Translations under genes and position numbers: made by a program
Shown here: piece by piece, positions 7,264 to 15,380 of the stretch
Layout: each line of letters opens with the position of its first letter
Numbering within the stretch: the stretch's first letter is position 1
From: Natrialba chahannaoensis JCM 10990
GTDB taxonomy: Archaea > Halobacteriota > Halobacteria > Halobacteriales > Natrialbaceae
Assembly: GCF_000337135.1 (NCBI RefSeq)
Contig: NZ_AOIN01000067.1
Span: forward strand, 16,084-57,231
Length of the DNA stretch: 41,148 bases
Direction: 5' to 3'
The notes under the pieces: model-generated
What the model was told of the DNA's origin: nothing
Seen by the model: only the letters and a program-made list of their open reading frames with translations
Database searches by the model: none

Positions 7264-8743
7264 CCTCTGATTTTGCTGGGTCTGAGCCAGTGTTCGGCTT
7301 CGTTGTTGAGTCCGATTTTGCTATTGGCTCCGACTCTAACTCAGATTCTGACTCTGGTTTCGAGTCGCCGTTCCCATCGCTCTTGCGTTCAGTGTTCTCG
7401 CGTTCGGTCTGGCGTTCGTCGCGCATGAACCGGGCGACAATGTAGCCAAACAGAACCAGGACAGCGAGATAGCCAACCCCAATTCCGAACAGCGACAGTG
7501 TCATTTCAGTCGAGGAGAGGCCGACAGTTGCGCCGTCGCTCGTTTGCAGGACATCTTGAATGAGCCATGGTTGCCGACCGATCTCGGTGACGTACCAGCC
7601 GGTAATGAGTGCGACAAAGCCGAGTGGGGATGAGGCCATTAGCGCCTTCAGGTACCGCTCATCTGTGAACAGGTCACCTCGCCACAGCCGGTAGACGCCC
7701 CAACACCCAAGGGCGACAAACCAGAACCCGAGTCCAACCATAATCCGGAACGACCAGAAGACGAACGCCACCGGTGGTGACTCGTAATCAAAGTCATTCA
7801 GGCCGGTCACCTCGGCGAACGGATCGCCCCCGCTAGCGAGAAACGATGCCATGTACGGAATGCTAATCGTAAACAGGTTCTCGGCCCGTGGATCGGTGAA
7901 CGCGGACGGATCGGTGGGGATTGCGATAATATGAAGGTCCGCACCCTCAGCACTCTCGTACTGGGCTTCCATCGCCGCAAACTTGTGGGGCTGGGTGTCG
8001 TACACGTGGCGGGCATAGAGGTCGCCGTGAATCACTTGAAACACTGATGTCACGAGCAGGACGACGACGGCTACTCGGAGTGCGGTCTGCCACGTTTGGC
8101 TGTCACGGTTGCGCCAGACGAAGTACGCGGCAATCCCGGCGATCAGCAGCGTTACTGAGATCAGCGCGGCGTTCTGCATGTGGACGTACATCCAGGGTAA
8201 CCGGGGATTCAGAAAGGCCGCCAGTGGATCGACGAGCTGTGTCACTTCCATCCCGTTACGTTCAACCAGTTCGTAGCCCCGTGGCGTCTGCATCCAGGAG
8301 TTGACCACAAGGATCCAAAATGCTGAGATCCACGCCCCAAGCGTTACGAACACTGCTGACAGCGCGTAGAATCGATCGGAGACACGTTTGCGCCCGAACA
8401 GCAATACGCCGAGGAAAACCGCTTCGAGGAAGAACGCCATCTTAGCCTCGAAGGATAGTGGTCCACCAATCATCTCACCGGCGATGGTCGAGAACGTCGC
8501 GAAGTTTGTTCCGAACATGAATCCAAGCGGAATACCGGTAGCGGTCCCCATTACGAACCCGACGCCGAACACTTTCGTGAAGAAGGCTCTGAGCCGGGTG
8601 TAACGCTCCTCACCGGTCCGGATTTCCTGGACAACGAAGTAGACGAGGAATGGTCCAAGACCGACCGAGAGCGAGGCGAAGATAATGTGAATTGTTAACG
8701 CCACAGCGAACTGGATCCGGCCGCCGATGACGGGGTCGATCAT
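7247..8743 (-). CDS. cydA: Cytochrome bd oxidase subunit I
   Basis: This 498-residue membrane protein is the heme-bearing subunit that oxidises quinol and reduces O2. His19, in LTIHIIFASLSVGLG, is at the position of the heme b595 ligand known from E. coli CydA. The signature GRQPW lies near residues 389-393. SFEAKMAFFLEAVFLG carries the conserved glutamate helix. The protein is short in the quinol-loop region compared with E. coli. The last 45 residues form a disordered Ser/Glu/Asp tail (ESESELESEP), a haloarchaeal-style acidic extension. ATG at 8743 is supported by the N-terminal alignment to His19. Together with cydB it gives a high-affinity oxidase. Confidence 0.95.
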   Translation of the reverse strand: MIDPVIGGRIQFAVALTIHIIFASLSVGLGPFLVYFVVQEIRTGEERYTRLRAFFTKVFGVGFVMGTATGIPLGFMFGTNFATFSTIAGEMIGGPLSFEAKMAFFLEAVFLGVLLFGRKRVSDRFYALSAVFVTLGAWISAFWILVVNSWMQTPRGYELVERNGMEVTQLVDPLAAFLNPRLPWMYVHMQNAALISVTLLIAGIAAYFVWRNRDSQTWQTALRVAVVVLLVTSVFQVIHGDLYARHVYDTQPHKFAAMEAQYESAEGADLHIIAIPTDPSAFTDPRAENLFTISIPYMASFLASGGDPFAEVTGLNDFDYESPPVAFVFWSFRIMVGLGFWFVALGCWGVYRLWRGDLFTDERYLKALMASSPLGFVALITGWYVTEIGRQPWLIQDVLQTSDGATVGLSSTEMTLSLFGIGVGYLAVLVLFGYIVARFMRDERQTERENTERKSDGNGDSKPESESELESEPIAKSDSTTKPNTGSDPAKSEGVTDE

Positions 8744-9060
8744 CGGACCACCGCCGCTTGAGCAACCCGACAGAACTCGATGGTCAGTGTCCTGCGGAGC
8801 CGTACTGTTGGCGCTATCGGGGCCATAATTAGTGGCCTACTCCCGAATACAAATGTTGCCTGGTATAGTCACCGAAATTGAAATATTCTTCCCTTGACTA
8901 GTCAACTACCGCGAACGGTACTCCTTAAGTCCGTTTCCTCCTGATCAGTTATGGTGTGAAATAGTACGAATTTTGGCCTGTGAGGGGTTCACAGCCGCAA
9001 TCGAATCCGCTATTCTTTTAAGACCCTGAGCGCAACACATCGCTACAGTCTAGTGACGCG
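8744..9060. promoter_or_regulatory. Divergent promoter region, cydAB versus ribosomal operon
   Basis: This 317-bp region separates two divergent operons and holds no gene. Minus-strand TATA-like candidates for cydA are GACTATACC (about 8855-8863) and ACTAATTATGG (about 8822-8832). GGCCA and TGGCC form a short inverted repeat around TAATTAG at 8821-8837, possibly an operator. For the plus strand, TATTCTTTTAAG lies at 9011-9022 before the ribosomal operon. A second plus-strand AT element CTCCTTAAG is near 8923. Confidence 0.5.
9011..9022 (+). promoter_or_regulatory. TATA element of the ribosomal super-operon
   Basis: TATTCTTTTAAG has the box-A shape of strong haloarchaeal promoters. Transcription would start near 9042, giving a leader of about 20 nt before the GTG at 9061. 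Confidence 0.6.
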
Positions 9061-10023
9061 GTGCCGAAGCGTCACGGCATGACCGTCAGCGTACTCGTGC
9101 CGTCGTCGCTCACTCGGGAGGCCGAGGACAAACGCGAGGCAACTCGCAAGCTCGGATACGTCGCCCGCGCGGCGACAATCTTCCGTGTTGACCGCCTCAT
9201 CGTCTACCCAGACCGGGCAGGCGACACGGGGCGATTCGGCGACGAATTCGTAAGCACCGTCTTGCGATACGCCGCAACGCCCCCCTACCTCCGCAACGAG
9301 GCATGGGGGATGCGCGACGAACTGGAGTATGTGGGCGTACTGCCCCCGCTCCGCGCCACGTCACAGACCGGCTCCGAATCAGACGGTTCGGGGTCGTTAA
9401 GACAAGGGATCGTGACCGAGGTCGGACCTGATCAACGCGTGCGGGTCAATTGCGGCTTGCAACACCCGATCTCCCTCAACGTACCGCCGAAAATGGCGGT
9501 CTCCGTGGGAGAGCGCGTGACTATCAGGATCTCTTCGCGACGACCGGTCCGGGCGAAACTCGTCGACGAGCCCCTCCCGGGGCTTACCGTCGAGCGGACG
9601 GACCTTCAGGCGGCTCTCAGCCGTGAGGACGCCGGCGTTCGAATTGCGGCTTCCCGATTCGGTGCAGAACTCACCGTCGGGCGGCTCGGAACGCTGGCCG
9701 GACACACAGAACGCGATACTACCCGCGACGGATACACAATCGCGTTCGGTGCGCCCGAAAGAGGGCTGCCTGCCATCCTCGAACTCGAGGATACCACCGT
9801 CGAGTCGTTGTCGGCATGGCCATCGTGGCTTGCCGAGGACGAAGACGGAGTCGAACCCACATCGGCAGCCGGCGACGACGATACTGTCGCTGCAGAGACC
9901 GATGCAGCCGATCCAGGAGGGTTCGACCTCTGGCTGAACACGGTTCCAGACCAGGGAAGCGACGTCGTGCGAACGGAAGAAGCTCTGTTCGCCACGCTCG
10001 CTCCCCTCTCACTCAGAGAGTGA
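9061..10023 (+). CDS. SPOUT-class RNA methyltransferase (DUF171 family)
   Basis: This 320-residue protein belongs to the archaeal/eukaryotic DUF171 family of SPOUT (trefoil-knot) putative RNA methyltransferases, which commonly sit just before rpl3 in archaea. Visible features are the N-terminal strand MTVSVLVPSSL, the conserved KLGYVARAATIFRVD, an internal OB-like insert (about residues 115-175, GIVTEVGPDQRVRVNCGLQH) and the C-terminal knot with IAFGAPERGLPAIL. The expected activity is SAM-dependent methylation of rRNA. The start is GTG at 9061; ATG at 9079 is an alternative but would trim little. It is the first gene of the ribosomal operon, four bases before uL3. Confidence 0.88.
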   Translation: MPKRHGMTVSVLVPSSLTREAEDKREATRKLGYVARAATIFRVDRLIVYPDRAGDTGRFGDEFVSTVLRYAATPPYLRNEAWGMRDELEYVGVLPPLRATSQTGSESDGSGSLRQGIVTEVGPDQRVRVNCGLQHPISLNVPPKMAVSVGERVTIRISSRRPVRAKLVDEPLPGLTVERTDLQAALSREDAGVRIAASRFGAELTVGRLGTLAGHTERDTTRDGYTIAFGAPERGLPAILELEDTTVESLSAWPSWLAEDEDGVEPTSAAGDDDTVAAETDAADPGGFDLWLNTVPDQGSDVVRTEEALFATLAPLSLRE

Positions 10024-10027
10024 TAGA

Positions 10028-11050
10028 ATGCCACAACCAAACGCACCACGCAAAGGCTCACTCGGGTTCGGCCCACGACAGCGCGCCTCCTCGGAGGTTC
10101 CGCGCTTTAACTCGTGGCCGGACGACGACGGACAGCCGACGCTCCAGGGCTTCGCGGGCTACAAGGCCGGCATGACCCACGTTGTGATGGTCGACGACAA
10201 GTCGAACTCGCCGACCGAGGGAATGGAACAGACCGTTCCCGTCACGATCGTGGAGACGCCGCCAATGCGCGCCGTCGCCCTGCGTGCGTACGAAGACACG
10301 CCATACGGTAAGCAACCGGTCACCGAAGTCTGGACCGACGAGTTCGTTCCTGAACTCGACCGCGTCCTCGACCTTCCCGGTGACGACTATGACACCGACG
10401 CTGCCGCGGACGAGCTCCGCGGACTCCTCGAGGAGGGACGCGTCGACGACGTTCGCGTCATCACGCATACGGTTCCGGGGGACGTTCCCTCGATGCCGAA
10501 GAAGAAACCGGACGTGATGGAGACGCGCGTCGGCGGCGGCTCTGTTGAGGAGCGCGTCGACTACGCCCTCGAACTGGTCGAGGAAGACGGTGGCGAGCAC
10601 GTCATGAACGACGTGTTCCGCGCCGGCGAGTACGTCGACGCCAGCGGTGTCACCAAAGGAAAGGGGACCCAGGGTCCCGTCAAACGCTGGGGCGTCCAGA
10701 AGCGCAAGGGCAAGCACGCCCGGCAGGGATGGCGCCGCCGCATTGGCAACCTTGGCCCCTGGAACCCGTCCCGAGTCCGGTCGACGGTCCCACAGCAGGG
10801 ACAGACCGGCTACCACCAGCGGACGGAACTGAACAAGCGCCTCGTCGACATCGGCGACGGTGCCGACGCGACGGTCGACGGCGGCTTCGTCAACTACGGC
10901 GAAGTCGACGGACCGCACGTGCTGATCAAGGGCTCGCTCCCCGGGCCGAACAAGCGCCTCGTGCGCTTCCGCCCGGCGATCCGACCTGGAGACCAGCCAC
11001 GCCTCGATCCCGAGGTTCGCTACGTCTCCACCGCATCTAACCAGGGATAA
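10028..11050 (+). CDS. rpl3: 50S ribosomal protein uL3
   Basis: This 340-residue protein is full length for archaeal uL3, which reaches from the 50S surface to the peptidyl-transferase centre. FAGYKAGMTHVVMVD near the N-terminus and the central GVTKGKGTQGPVKRWGVQ loop, which contacts 23S rRNA, are diagnostic. The C-terminal GSLPGPNKRLVRFRPAIR closes the beta barrel. It begins four bases after the methyltransferase stop and is followed three bases later by rpl4. Confidence 0.98.
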   Translation: MPQPNAPRKGSLGFGPRQRASSEVPRFNSWPDDDGQPTLQGFAGYKAGMTHVVMVDDKSNSPTEGMEQTVPVTIVETPPMRAVALRAYEDTPYGKQPVTEVWTDEFVPELDRVLDLPGDDYDTDAAADELRGLLEEGRVDDVRVITHTVPGDVPSMPKKKPDVMETRVGGGSVEERVDYALELVEEDGGEHVMNDVFRAGEYVDASGVTKGKGTQGPVKRWGVQKRKGKHARQGWRRRIGNLGPWNPSRVRSTVPQQGQTGYHQRTELNKRLVDIGDGADATVDGGFVNYGEVDGPHVLIKGSLPGPNKRLVRFRPAIRPGDQPRLDPEVRYVSTASNQG

Positions 11051-11053
11051 CAC

Positions 11054-11806
11054 ATGGAAGCAACAGTACGAGACCTGGACGGCTCCGACGCGGGTTCGGT
11101 CGACCTCCCGGCGGTCTTCGACACGCAGTACCGCCCGGACCTGATCGCCCGCGCCGTTCGCGTCGCCCAGGCAAACCGCAAACAGGACTACGGTGCCGAC
11201 GAGTTCGCCGGCAAGCGAACGCCGGCCGAATCGTTCGGCAGCGGCCGCGGCATGGCCCACGTCCCACGACAGGACGGACGCGCACGACGTGTCCCGCAGG
11301 CTGTCAAGGGTCGTAAGGCACACCCGCCGAAGGCCGAGAAGGACTGGTCTGAATCGATCAACACGAAAGAGAAGAAACTGGCCGTTCGCAGCGCTATCGC
11401 TGCGACGACCGACGCCGAAATCGTCGCCGAGCGCGGTCACGCGTTCGATGACGACGCCGAGATTCCGGTCGTCGTCTCCGACGAGTTCGAAGACCTCCAC
11501 AAGACGCAGGAGGTTGTCGAGTTCCTCGAGGCAGCAGGCCTCGACGCCGACATCGAGCGCGCAGACGAAGGTCGAAGCGTCCGCGCCGGACAGGGGAAAG
11601 CCCGTGGCCGGAAGTACAAGACGCCGACGTCGATCCTCTTCGTCACGTCGAGCGAGACCGGCCCGTCCCGTGCGGCCCGGAACCTCGCTGGCGCAGACGT
11701 CGCGACGGCCGCCGAGGTCAACGCGGAAGATCTCGCACCTGGCGCACAGCCAGGTCGACTGACCGTCTGGACCGAAAGCGCACTCGAGGAGGTGGCAGAC
11801 CGATGA
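11054..11806 (+). CDS. rpl4: 50S ribosomal protein uL4
   Basis: This 250-residue protein is archaeal uL4, a component of the exit-tunnel constriction. The extended loop carrying basic residues is visible as FGSGRGMAHVPRQDGRARRV, and the Rossmann-like core follows with IPVVVSDEFEDL. It ends in an acidic helix. It overlaps rpl23 by four bases (ATGA). The 3' end contains the strong Shine-Dalgarno used by rpl23. Confidence 0.97.
   Translation: MEATVRDLDGSDAGSVDLPAVFDTQYRPDLIARAVRVAQANRKQDYGADEFAGKRTPAESFGSGRGMAHVPRQDGRARRVPQAVKGRKAHPPKAEKDWSESINTKEKKLAVRSAIAATTDAEIVAERGHAFDDDAEIPVVVSDEFEDLHKTQEVVEFLEAAGLDADIERADEGRSVRAGQGKARGRKYKTPTSILFVTSSETGPSRAARNLAGADVATAAEVNAEDLAPGAQPGRLTVWTESALEEVADR
11788..11794 (+). 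promoter_or_regulatory. Strong Shine-Dalgarno for rpl23
   Basis: GGAGGTG lies 8 bases before the rpl23 ATG, inside the end of rpl4, and complements the conserved archaeal 16S 3' end. It supports the ATG at 11803. Confidence 0.7.
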
Positions 11807-12057
11807 GCACACTGATCGAACACCCGCTCGTGACGGAGAAGGCGATGAACGACATGGACTTCGAGAACAAGCTCCAGTTTGTCGTCAACCCCGACGCCAC
11901 CAAGCCCGAGATCCGCGACGAAGTCGAAGAGCGCTTCGAGGTCTCGGTCACGGACATTAACACACAGGTAACGATGAAGGGCAAGAAAAAGGCAATCGTC
12001 AAACTCGCCGAGGATGACGACGCCCAGGAAGTCGCCTCGCGAATTGGGGTGTTCTAA
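11803..12057 (+). CDS. rpl23: 50S ribosomal protein uL23
   Basis: This 84-residue protein is archaeal uL23, the docking site near the exit tunnel for SRP and Sec. HPLVTEKAMNDMD at the start and LQFVVNPDATKPEIRDEVEE in the middle are typical, and the protein ends with the RIGVF strand. It is small, as usual in haloarchaea. It overlaps rpl4 by four bases and is followed two bases later by rpl2. Confidence 0.97.
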   Translation: MSTLIEHPLVTEKAMNDMDFENKLQFVVNPDATKPEIRDEVEERFEVSVTDINTQVTMKGKKKAIVKLAEDDDAQEVASRIGVF

Positions 12058-12059
12058 CA

Positions 12060-12782
12060 ATGGGACGCCGCATTCTCGGACAACGACGTGGTCGCGGTAC
12101 CCCAACGTTCCGTGCCCCGTCGCACCGATACAAGGCGAAGCTCGACCACAAGAAAGAGGAAGACGACGACGTGATTCGCGGGACTGTCGTGGACATCGAA
12201 CACGACCCCGCCCGCTCTGCACCCGTCGCCGCCGTCGAGTTCGAAGACGGCGACCAGCGGCTCGTGCTCGCCCCCGAGGGTATCTCGGCTGGCGAGGAGC
12301 TGCAGGTTGGTGTTTCGGCCGAGATCAAGGCTGGTAACACGCTCCCACTCGCAGAGATTCCGGAGGGTGTCCCGGTCTGTAACGTCGAGGCCAACCCGGG
12401 CGACGGCGGTAAGTTCGCCCGTTCGTCGGGTGTCAACGCGGACCTGATCACCCACGACCGCAACGCTGCGGTCATCCAGCTCCCAAGCGGCGAGGTCAAG
12501 CGCCTCGATCCGCAGTGTCGTGCAACCATCGGCGTCGTCGCCGGTGGCGGTCGCACGGAGAAGCCGATGGTCAAGGCAGGGAACAAGTACCACAAAATGA
12601 AGGCCCGAGGCACGAAGTGGCCTCGCGTCCGTGGTGTTGCGATGAACGCCGTCGACCACCCATTCGGTGGTGGCGGCCGCCAGCACCCCGGCAAACCGAA
12701 GTCCGTCTCGCGGGATGCCCCGCCAGGACGGAAGGTCGGTGACATCTCCTCGCGCCGTACCGGACGAGGTGGAAACAAATGA
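12060..12782 (+). CDS. rpl2: 50S ribosomal protein uL2
   Basis: This 240-residue protein is uL2, required for subunit association and peptidyl-transferase activity. [13 protein letters not shown] opens the protein, the OB and SH3-like domains follow, and the universally conserved loop [20 protein letters not shown] contains the functional histidine. It ends with [10 protein letters not shown]. The stop overlaps the ATG of rps19 by four bases. Confidence 0.98.
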   Translation: MGRRILGQRRGRGTPTFRAPSHRYKAKLDHKKEEDDDVIRGTVVDIEHDPARSAPVAAVEFEDGDQRLVLAPEGISAGEELQVGVSAEIKAGNTLPLAEIPEGVPVCNVEANPGDGGKFARSSGVNADLITHDRNAAVIQLPSGEVKRLDPQCRATIGVVAGGGRTEKPMVKAGNKYHKMKARGTKWPRVRGVAMNAVDHPFGGGGRQHPGKPKSVSRDAPPGRKVGDISSRRTGRGGNK

Positions 12783-13204
12783 GTCAGGAGTACCGAACCG
12801 GCCGTGAGGGTGAGGAGTTCACCTACCGCGGTCACACGCTCGACGAGCTGCAGGATCTGGAGCTCGAAGAGGTTGCGGAACTGCTGCCCGCACGCAAGCG
12901 GCGAAGTATCACGCGCGGTCTCTCTGTCGAGAAGCAGAAGCTGCTGGAGAAGGCCCGCGGTAAAGACGAGCAGGAGACGGCAAACGCGCCGATCCGAACG
13001 CACCTGCGCGACATGCCGGTGCTGCCGGAGTTCGTCGGGCTGACCTTCGAGGTCTACAACGGCCAGTCCTTCGAGCGCGTTCGCGTCGAGCCCGAGATGA
13101 TCGGACACTATCTCGGCGAGTTCCAGCTCACCCGAAATTCCGTCGAACACGGACAGGCAGGGATTGGTGCAACTCGCTCGTCGAAGTTCGTCCCACTGAA
13201 GTGA
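12779..13204 (+). CDS. rps19: 30S ribosomal protein uS19
   Basis: This 141-residue protein is archaeal uS19 in the 30S head. Its N-terminal region ([20 protein letters not shown]) is archaeal/eukaryotic in style, and the conserved core holds [16 protein letters not shown] and [20 protein letters not shown]. It ends RSSKFVPLK. The start overlaps rpl2 by four bases, and rpl22 follows after seven. Confidence 0.97.
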   Translation: MSQEYRTGREGEEFTYRGHTLDELQDLELEEVAELLPARKRRSITRGLSVEKQKLLEKARGKDEQETANAPIRTHLRDMPVLPEFVGLTFEVYNGQSFERVRVEPEMIGHYLGEFQLTRNSVEHGQAGIGATRSSKFVPLK

Positions 13205-13211
13205 TCCACGC

Positions 13212-13709
13212 ATGGGAATCAACTACTCAGTCGACGCGGACCCGAACACGACCGCGAAAGCGATGCTTCGGGAGCGTCACATGAGCCACAAGCACAGCAA
13301 GGAGATCGCCCGCGAACTCAAGGGCCGAACCGTCGGCAACGCGCAGGCGTACCTCCAGGACGTCATCGACGAGAAGCAGTCGGTACCGTTCAAGTCGCAC
13401 AACACTGGTGCCGGCCACCGATCTGACATCGAAGGCTGGGACGCGGGTAAGTACCCAGAGAAGGCCTCGGAGGCCTTCCTCGACCTGCTCGAGAACGTTG
13501 CAGCCAACGCCGACAGCCAGGGATTCGACGGTGAATCCATGGAGATCGCACACGTCGCCGCCCACAAGGTCGGCGAATCGGTCGGTCGCAAGCCCCGTGC
13601 GATGGGGCGTGCCTCGGCGTGGAACACGCCGCAGGTCGACGTCGAGATCGTCGTCGAAGATGTCGACGAGACTGCCGAGGATACTGAGGACGCGGAGGGT
13701 GACAACTAA
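13212..13709 (+). CDS. rpl22: 50S ribosomal protein uL22
   Basis: This 165-residue protein is archaeal uL22, whose long hairpin lines the exit tunnel. The start MGINYSVDADPNTTAKAML and the segment SHKHSKEIARELKGRTVGNA are characteristic. The hairpin part KPRAMGRASAWNTPQVDVEI is present. A 20-residue acidic tail (DETAEDTEDAEGDN) is a halophilic addition. Stop and next start share a base (TAATG). Confidence 0.97.
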   Translation: MGINYSVDADPNTTAKAMLRERHMSHKHSKEIARELKGRTVGNAQAYLQDVIDEKQSVPFKSHNTGAGHRSDIEGWDAGKYPEKASEAFLDLLENVAANADSQGFDGESMEIAHVAAHKVGESVGRKPRAMGRASAWNTPQVDVEIVVEDVDETAEDTEDAEGDN

Positions 13710-14698
13710 TGGCTGACGAACACCAGTTCATCGAAAACGGCCTGCAGCGGTCCCAGATTGACGAGTTCTTCCAGGAAGAACTCGGCCGCGCTGGCTACGG
13801 TGGCATGGACGTCGCCAAGACGCCGATGGGAACCCAGATCGTCCTCAAGGCAGAGAAGCCCGGGATGGTCATCGGCAAAGGTGGCGAGAACATCCGGAAA
13901 GTGACGACCGCACTCGAGGAGAAGTTCAATCTCGAGGACCCACAGATCGACGTGCAGGAGGTCGACGAACCTGACCTGAACGCACGCATCGTTGCGGACC
14001 GTCTCGCGAACGCACTCGAGCGCGGTTGGTACTTCCGAAAGGCCGGTCACACGACGATCGACCGGATCATGGAAGCCGGTGCGCTCGGCGCAGAGATCGT
14101 CCTCTCCGGAAAGGTCACGGGTGCACGCTCGCGCGTGGAGAAGTTCAACCGTGGCTACATCAAGCACAACGGCGAGCCTGCAGAGGAAATCGTCGACGAG
14201 GGCCAGGGAACGGCCGTCATGAAGCTTGGTACGATCGGTGTTACGGTGAAGATTATCCCGCCGAACGCCGAGCTGCCAGACGATTTCCAGATTCACGAGG
14301 ACATGGATCCGGAAGAGCTCGTCCCCGAAGCCGTCGAGGCCAACGAGGCCGAAGGTGTCGAGGAGCTTCTCGAGGGCGAACCCGAGGAGGCCGAGGCAGC
14401 CGACGATGGCGTCGAAGCTGCAGCCGACGAGACTGTCGAGACCGCAGCGGACGACGAAGCGGAACTCGACGAGGAAGTCGTCGAAGAAGTCATCGAAGAG
14501 GAAGTTGCGGCTGACGATGACGACTCCGATGCAGATGACGACGCCGACGCTGACGCCGATGCTGACGCTGACGACGAAGACCTCGAGGAACTCGAGGAGG
14601 ACGTCGAAGCAGAGGCTGAGGAACTTGTCGAGGAGATGGAAGCGGACGCTGACGCCGACGCCGACGCTGACGCTGACGACGAGGGAGGTGACGCCTGA
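13709..14698 (+). CDS. rps3: 30S ribosomal protein uS3 with a long acidic tail
   Basis: This 329-residue protein is uS3, which forms the mRNA entry site. A type II KH domain is visible with VIGKGGENIRKVTTALEE (about residues 52-70), followed by the C-terminal uS3 domain ending near residue 200 (GVTVKIIPPNAELPDDF). The remaining roughly 130 residues are a low-complexity Asp/Glu/Ala tail with two (Asp-Ala)5 blocks. Halophile uS3 proteins often have acidic tails; this one seems long. The tail is probably surface exposed near the mRNA entry channel. Its 3' end carries the Shine-Dalgarno for rpl29. Confidence 0.97.
   Translation: MADEHQFIENGLQRSQIDEFFQEELGRAGYGGMDVAKTPMGTQIVLKAEKPGMVIGKGGENIRKVTTALEEKFNLEDPQIDVQEVDEPDLNARIVADRLANALERGWYFRKAGHTTIDRIMEAGALGAEIVLSGKVTGARSRVEKFNRGYIKHNGEPAEEIVDEGQGTAVMKLGTIGVTVKIIPPNAELPDDFQIHEDMDPEELVPEAVEANEAEGVEELLEGEPEEAEAADDGVEAAADETVETAADDEAELDEEVVEEVIEEEVAADDDDSDADDDADADADADADDEDLEELEEDVEAEAEELVEEMEADADADADADADDEGGDA
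14540..14674 (+). repeat. (GAC GCN)5 codon repeats in the uS3 tail
   Basis: Two blocks of five alternating Asp-Ala codons lie at 14540-14569 and 14645-14674, separated by a Glu/Leu-rich stretch. Hexanucleotide periodicity is clear, with GCC/GCT variation, so replication slippage could change the tail length. Confidence 0.85.
14684..14691 (+). promoter_or_regulatory. Strong Shine-Dalgarno for rpl29
   Basis: GGAGGTGA lies six bases before the rpl29 ATG, within the last codons of rps3. It is a full match to the anti-SD of archaeal 16S rRNA. Confidence 0.75.
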
Positions 14699-14904
14699 TG
14701 GCAATTCTCCACGTCGAAGAAATCCGCGACATGACGCCAGCCGAACGCGAGGAGGAACTCGAGGAACTCGAGACGGAACTGCTGAACCAGAAGTCCGTCC
14801 TCGCCGCCGGTGGTGCGCCGGAGAATCCTGGCCGAATCGGTGAACTCGGTCGGACGATCGCGCGGATCAAGACGGTCCAGCGTGAAGAGGGCGATCTCGA
14901 ATGA
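14698..14904 (+). CDS. rpl29: 50S ribosomal protein uL29
   Basis: This 68-residue two-helix protein is uL29 at the exit tunnel rim. It begins MAILHVEEIRDMTPAEREEE and contains NPGRIGELGRTIARIKTVQ in the second helix. It ends with REEGDLE. A very similar peptide, REEGDLDDE, is encoded 50 bp downstream in a shifted frame (see 14901-14960), suggesting a past partial duplication at the gene end. The start is fixed by the strong Shine-Dalgarno. Confidence 0.96.
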   Translation: MAILHVEEIRDMTPAEREEELEELETELLNQKSVLAAGGAPENPGRIGELGRTIARIKTVQREEGDLE

Positions 14905-14960
14905 GATCGAGTATCCGAACGGGCGCAGCCCGTGAGGAAGGCGACCTCGACGACGAATAA
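14901..14960 (+). other. 19-codon frame repeating the uL29 C-terminus
   Basis: An ATG overlaps the rpl29 stop (ATGA) and opens a 19-residue frame, MRSSIRTGAAREEGDLDDE. Its last nine residues echo the uL29 ending. The DNA over the shared REEGDL codons differs from the uL29 copy only at third positions (three changes in 18 bases). It may be a remnant of an earlier rpl29 end displaced by a frameshifting duplication, or a coupled micro-ORF. Whether it is translated cannot be told. Confidence 0.35.
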
Positions 14961-14975
14961 CAGAGAGAGATTACA

Positions 14976-15380
14976 ATGGCACTGACACCCGAGACACTGC
15001 CGCGACACGAACTCAACGGACTGCCGGTCCGCGTCGTCGAGAGTGACGACGACGCCCGCGAGGGACTCGAGGGGCGGGTCGTCATCGAGACGACCAACAC
15101 CCTCTCGATAGAAGTTCGACGCAACGGCGAGTCTCGGGTCGTCATGGTGCCAAAGTCGGGCTCGGTATTCGAGTTCGCGATCACAGATGAAGCCGCCGAC
15201 TCCGGGAAGGAGTCGGGGACCACGTCCAAACTGGCCGACACTCAACCTGCGGAGACCGAGCAATCGGATGTCGCAGACCGAGCTGGCGAGGGCGTGGCCT
15301 ACGTTACGGTCGATGGATCGCGGCTGCTCTCACGACCCGCCCGACGCACGGAAACAAGTGGTGACTCACCATGGCAATAG
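14976..15380 (+). CDS. rnp1: Ribonuclease P protein component 1 (Rpp29/Pop4)
   Basis: This protein subunit of archaeal RNase P supports 5' maturation of tRNAs together with the RNA subunit and partners such as Rpp21 (both elsewhere). The 134-residue product begins with ALTPETLPRHELNGLPVRVV and has the Sm-like barrel with GLEGRVVIETTNTLSIEVRR and SGSVFEFAI. A halophilic linker (GKESGTTSKLADTQPAETEQ) is inserted before the last strand. Its position between rpl29 and rps17 is the normal archaeal order. It overlaps rps17 by ten bases. Confidence 0.93.
   Translation: MALTPETLPRHELNGLPVRVVESDDDAREGLEGRVVIETTNTLSIEVRRNGESRVVMVPKSGSVFEFAITDEAADSGKESGTTSKLADTQPAETEQSDVADRAGEGVAYVTVDGSRLLSRPARRTETSGDSPWQ

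Noticed and set aside
10058-11812. Very long open frame on the minus strand opposite rpl3 and rpl4
   Set aside because: It is a mirror of GC-rich codon bias: Val/Arg/Cys-rich, no family similarity, and fully covered by two certain ribosomal genes.
11999-13222. Long minus-strand frame opposite rpl2 and rps19
   Set aside because: Composition is Arg/Pro/Ser-rich and it lacks a promoter; it overlaps genes with unmistakable protein signatures.
14540-14674. Regular repeats considered as a CRISPR array
   Set aside because: The period is 6 bp without spacers, and it lies in the coding frame of the uS3 acidic tail.
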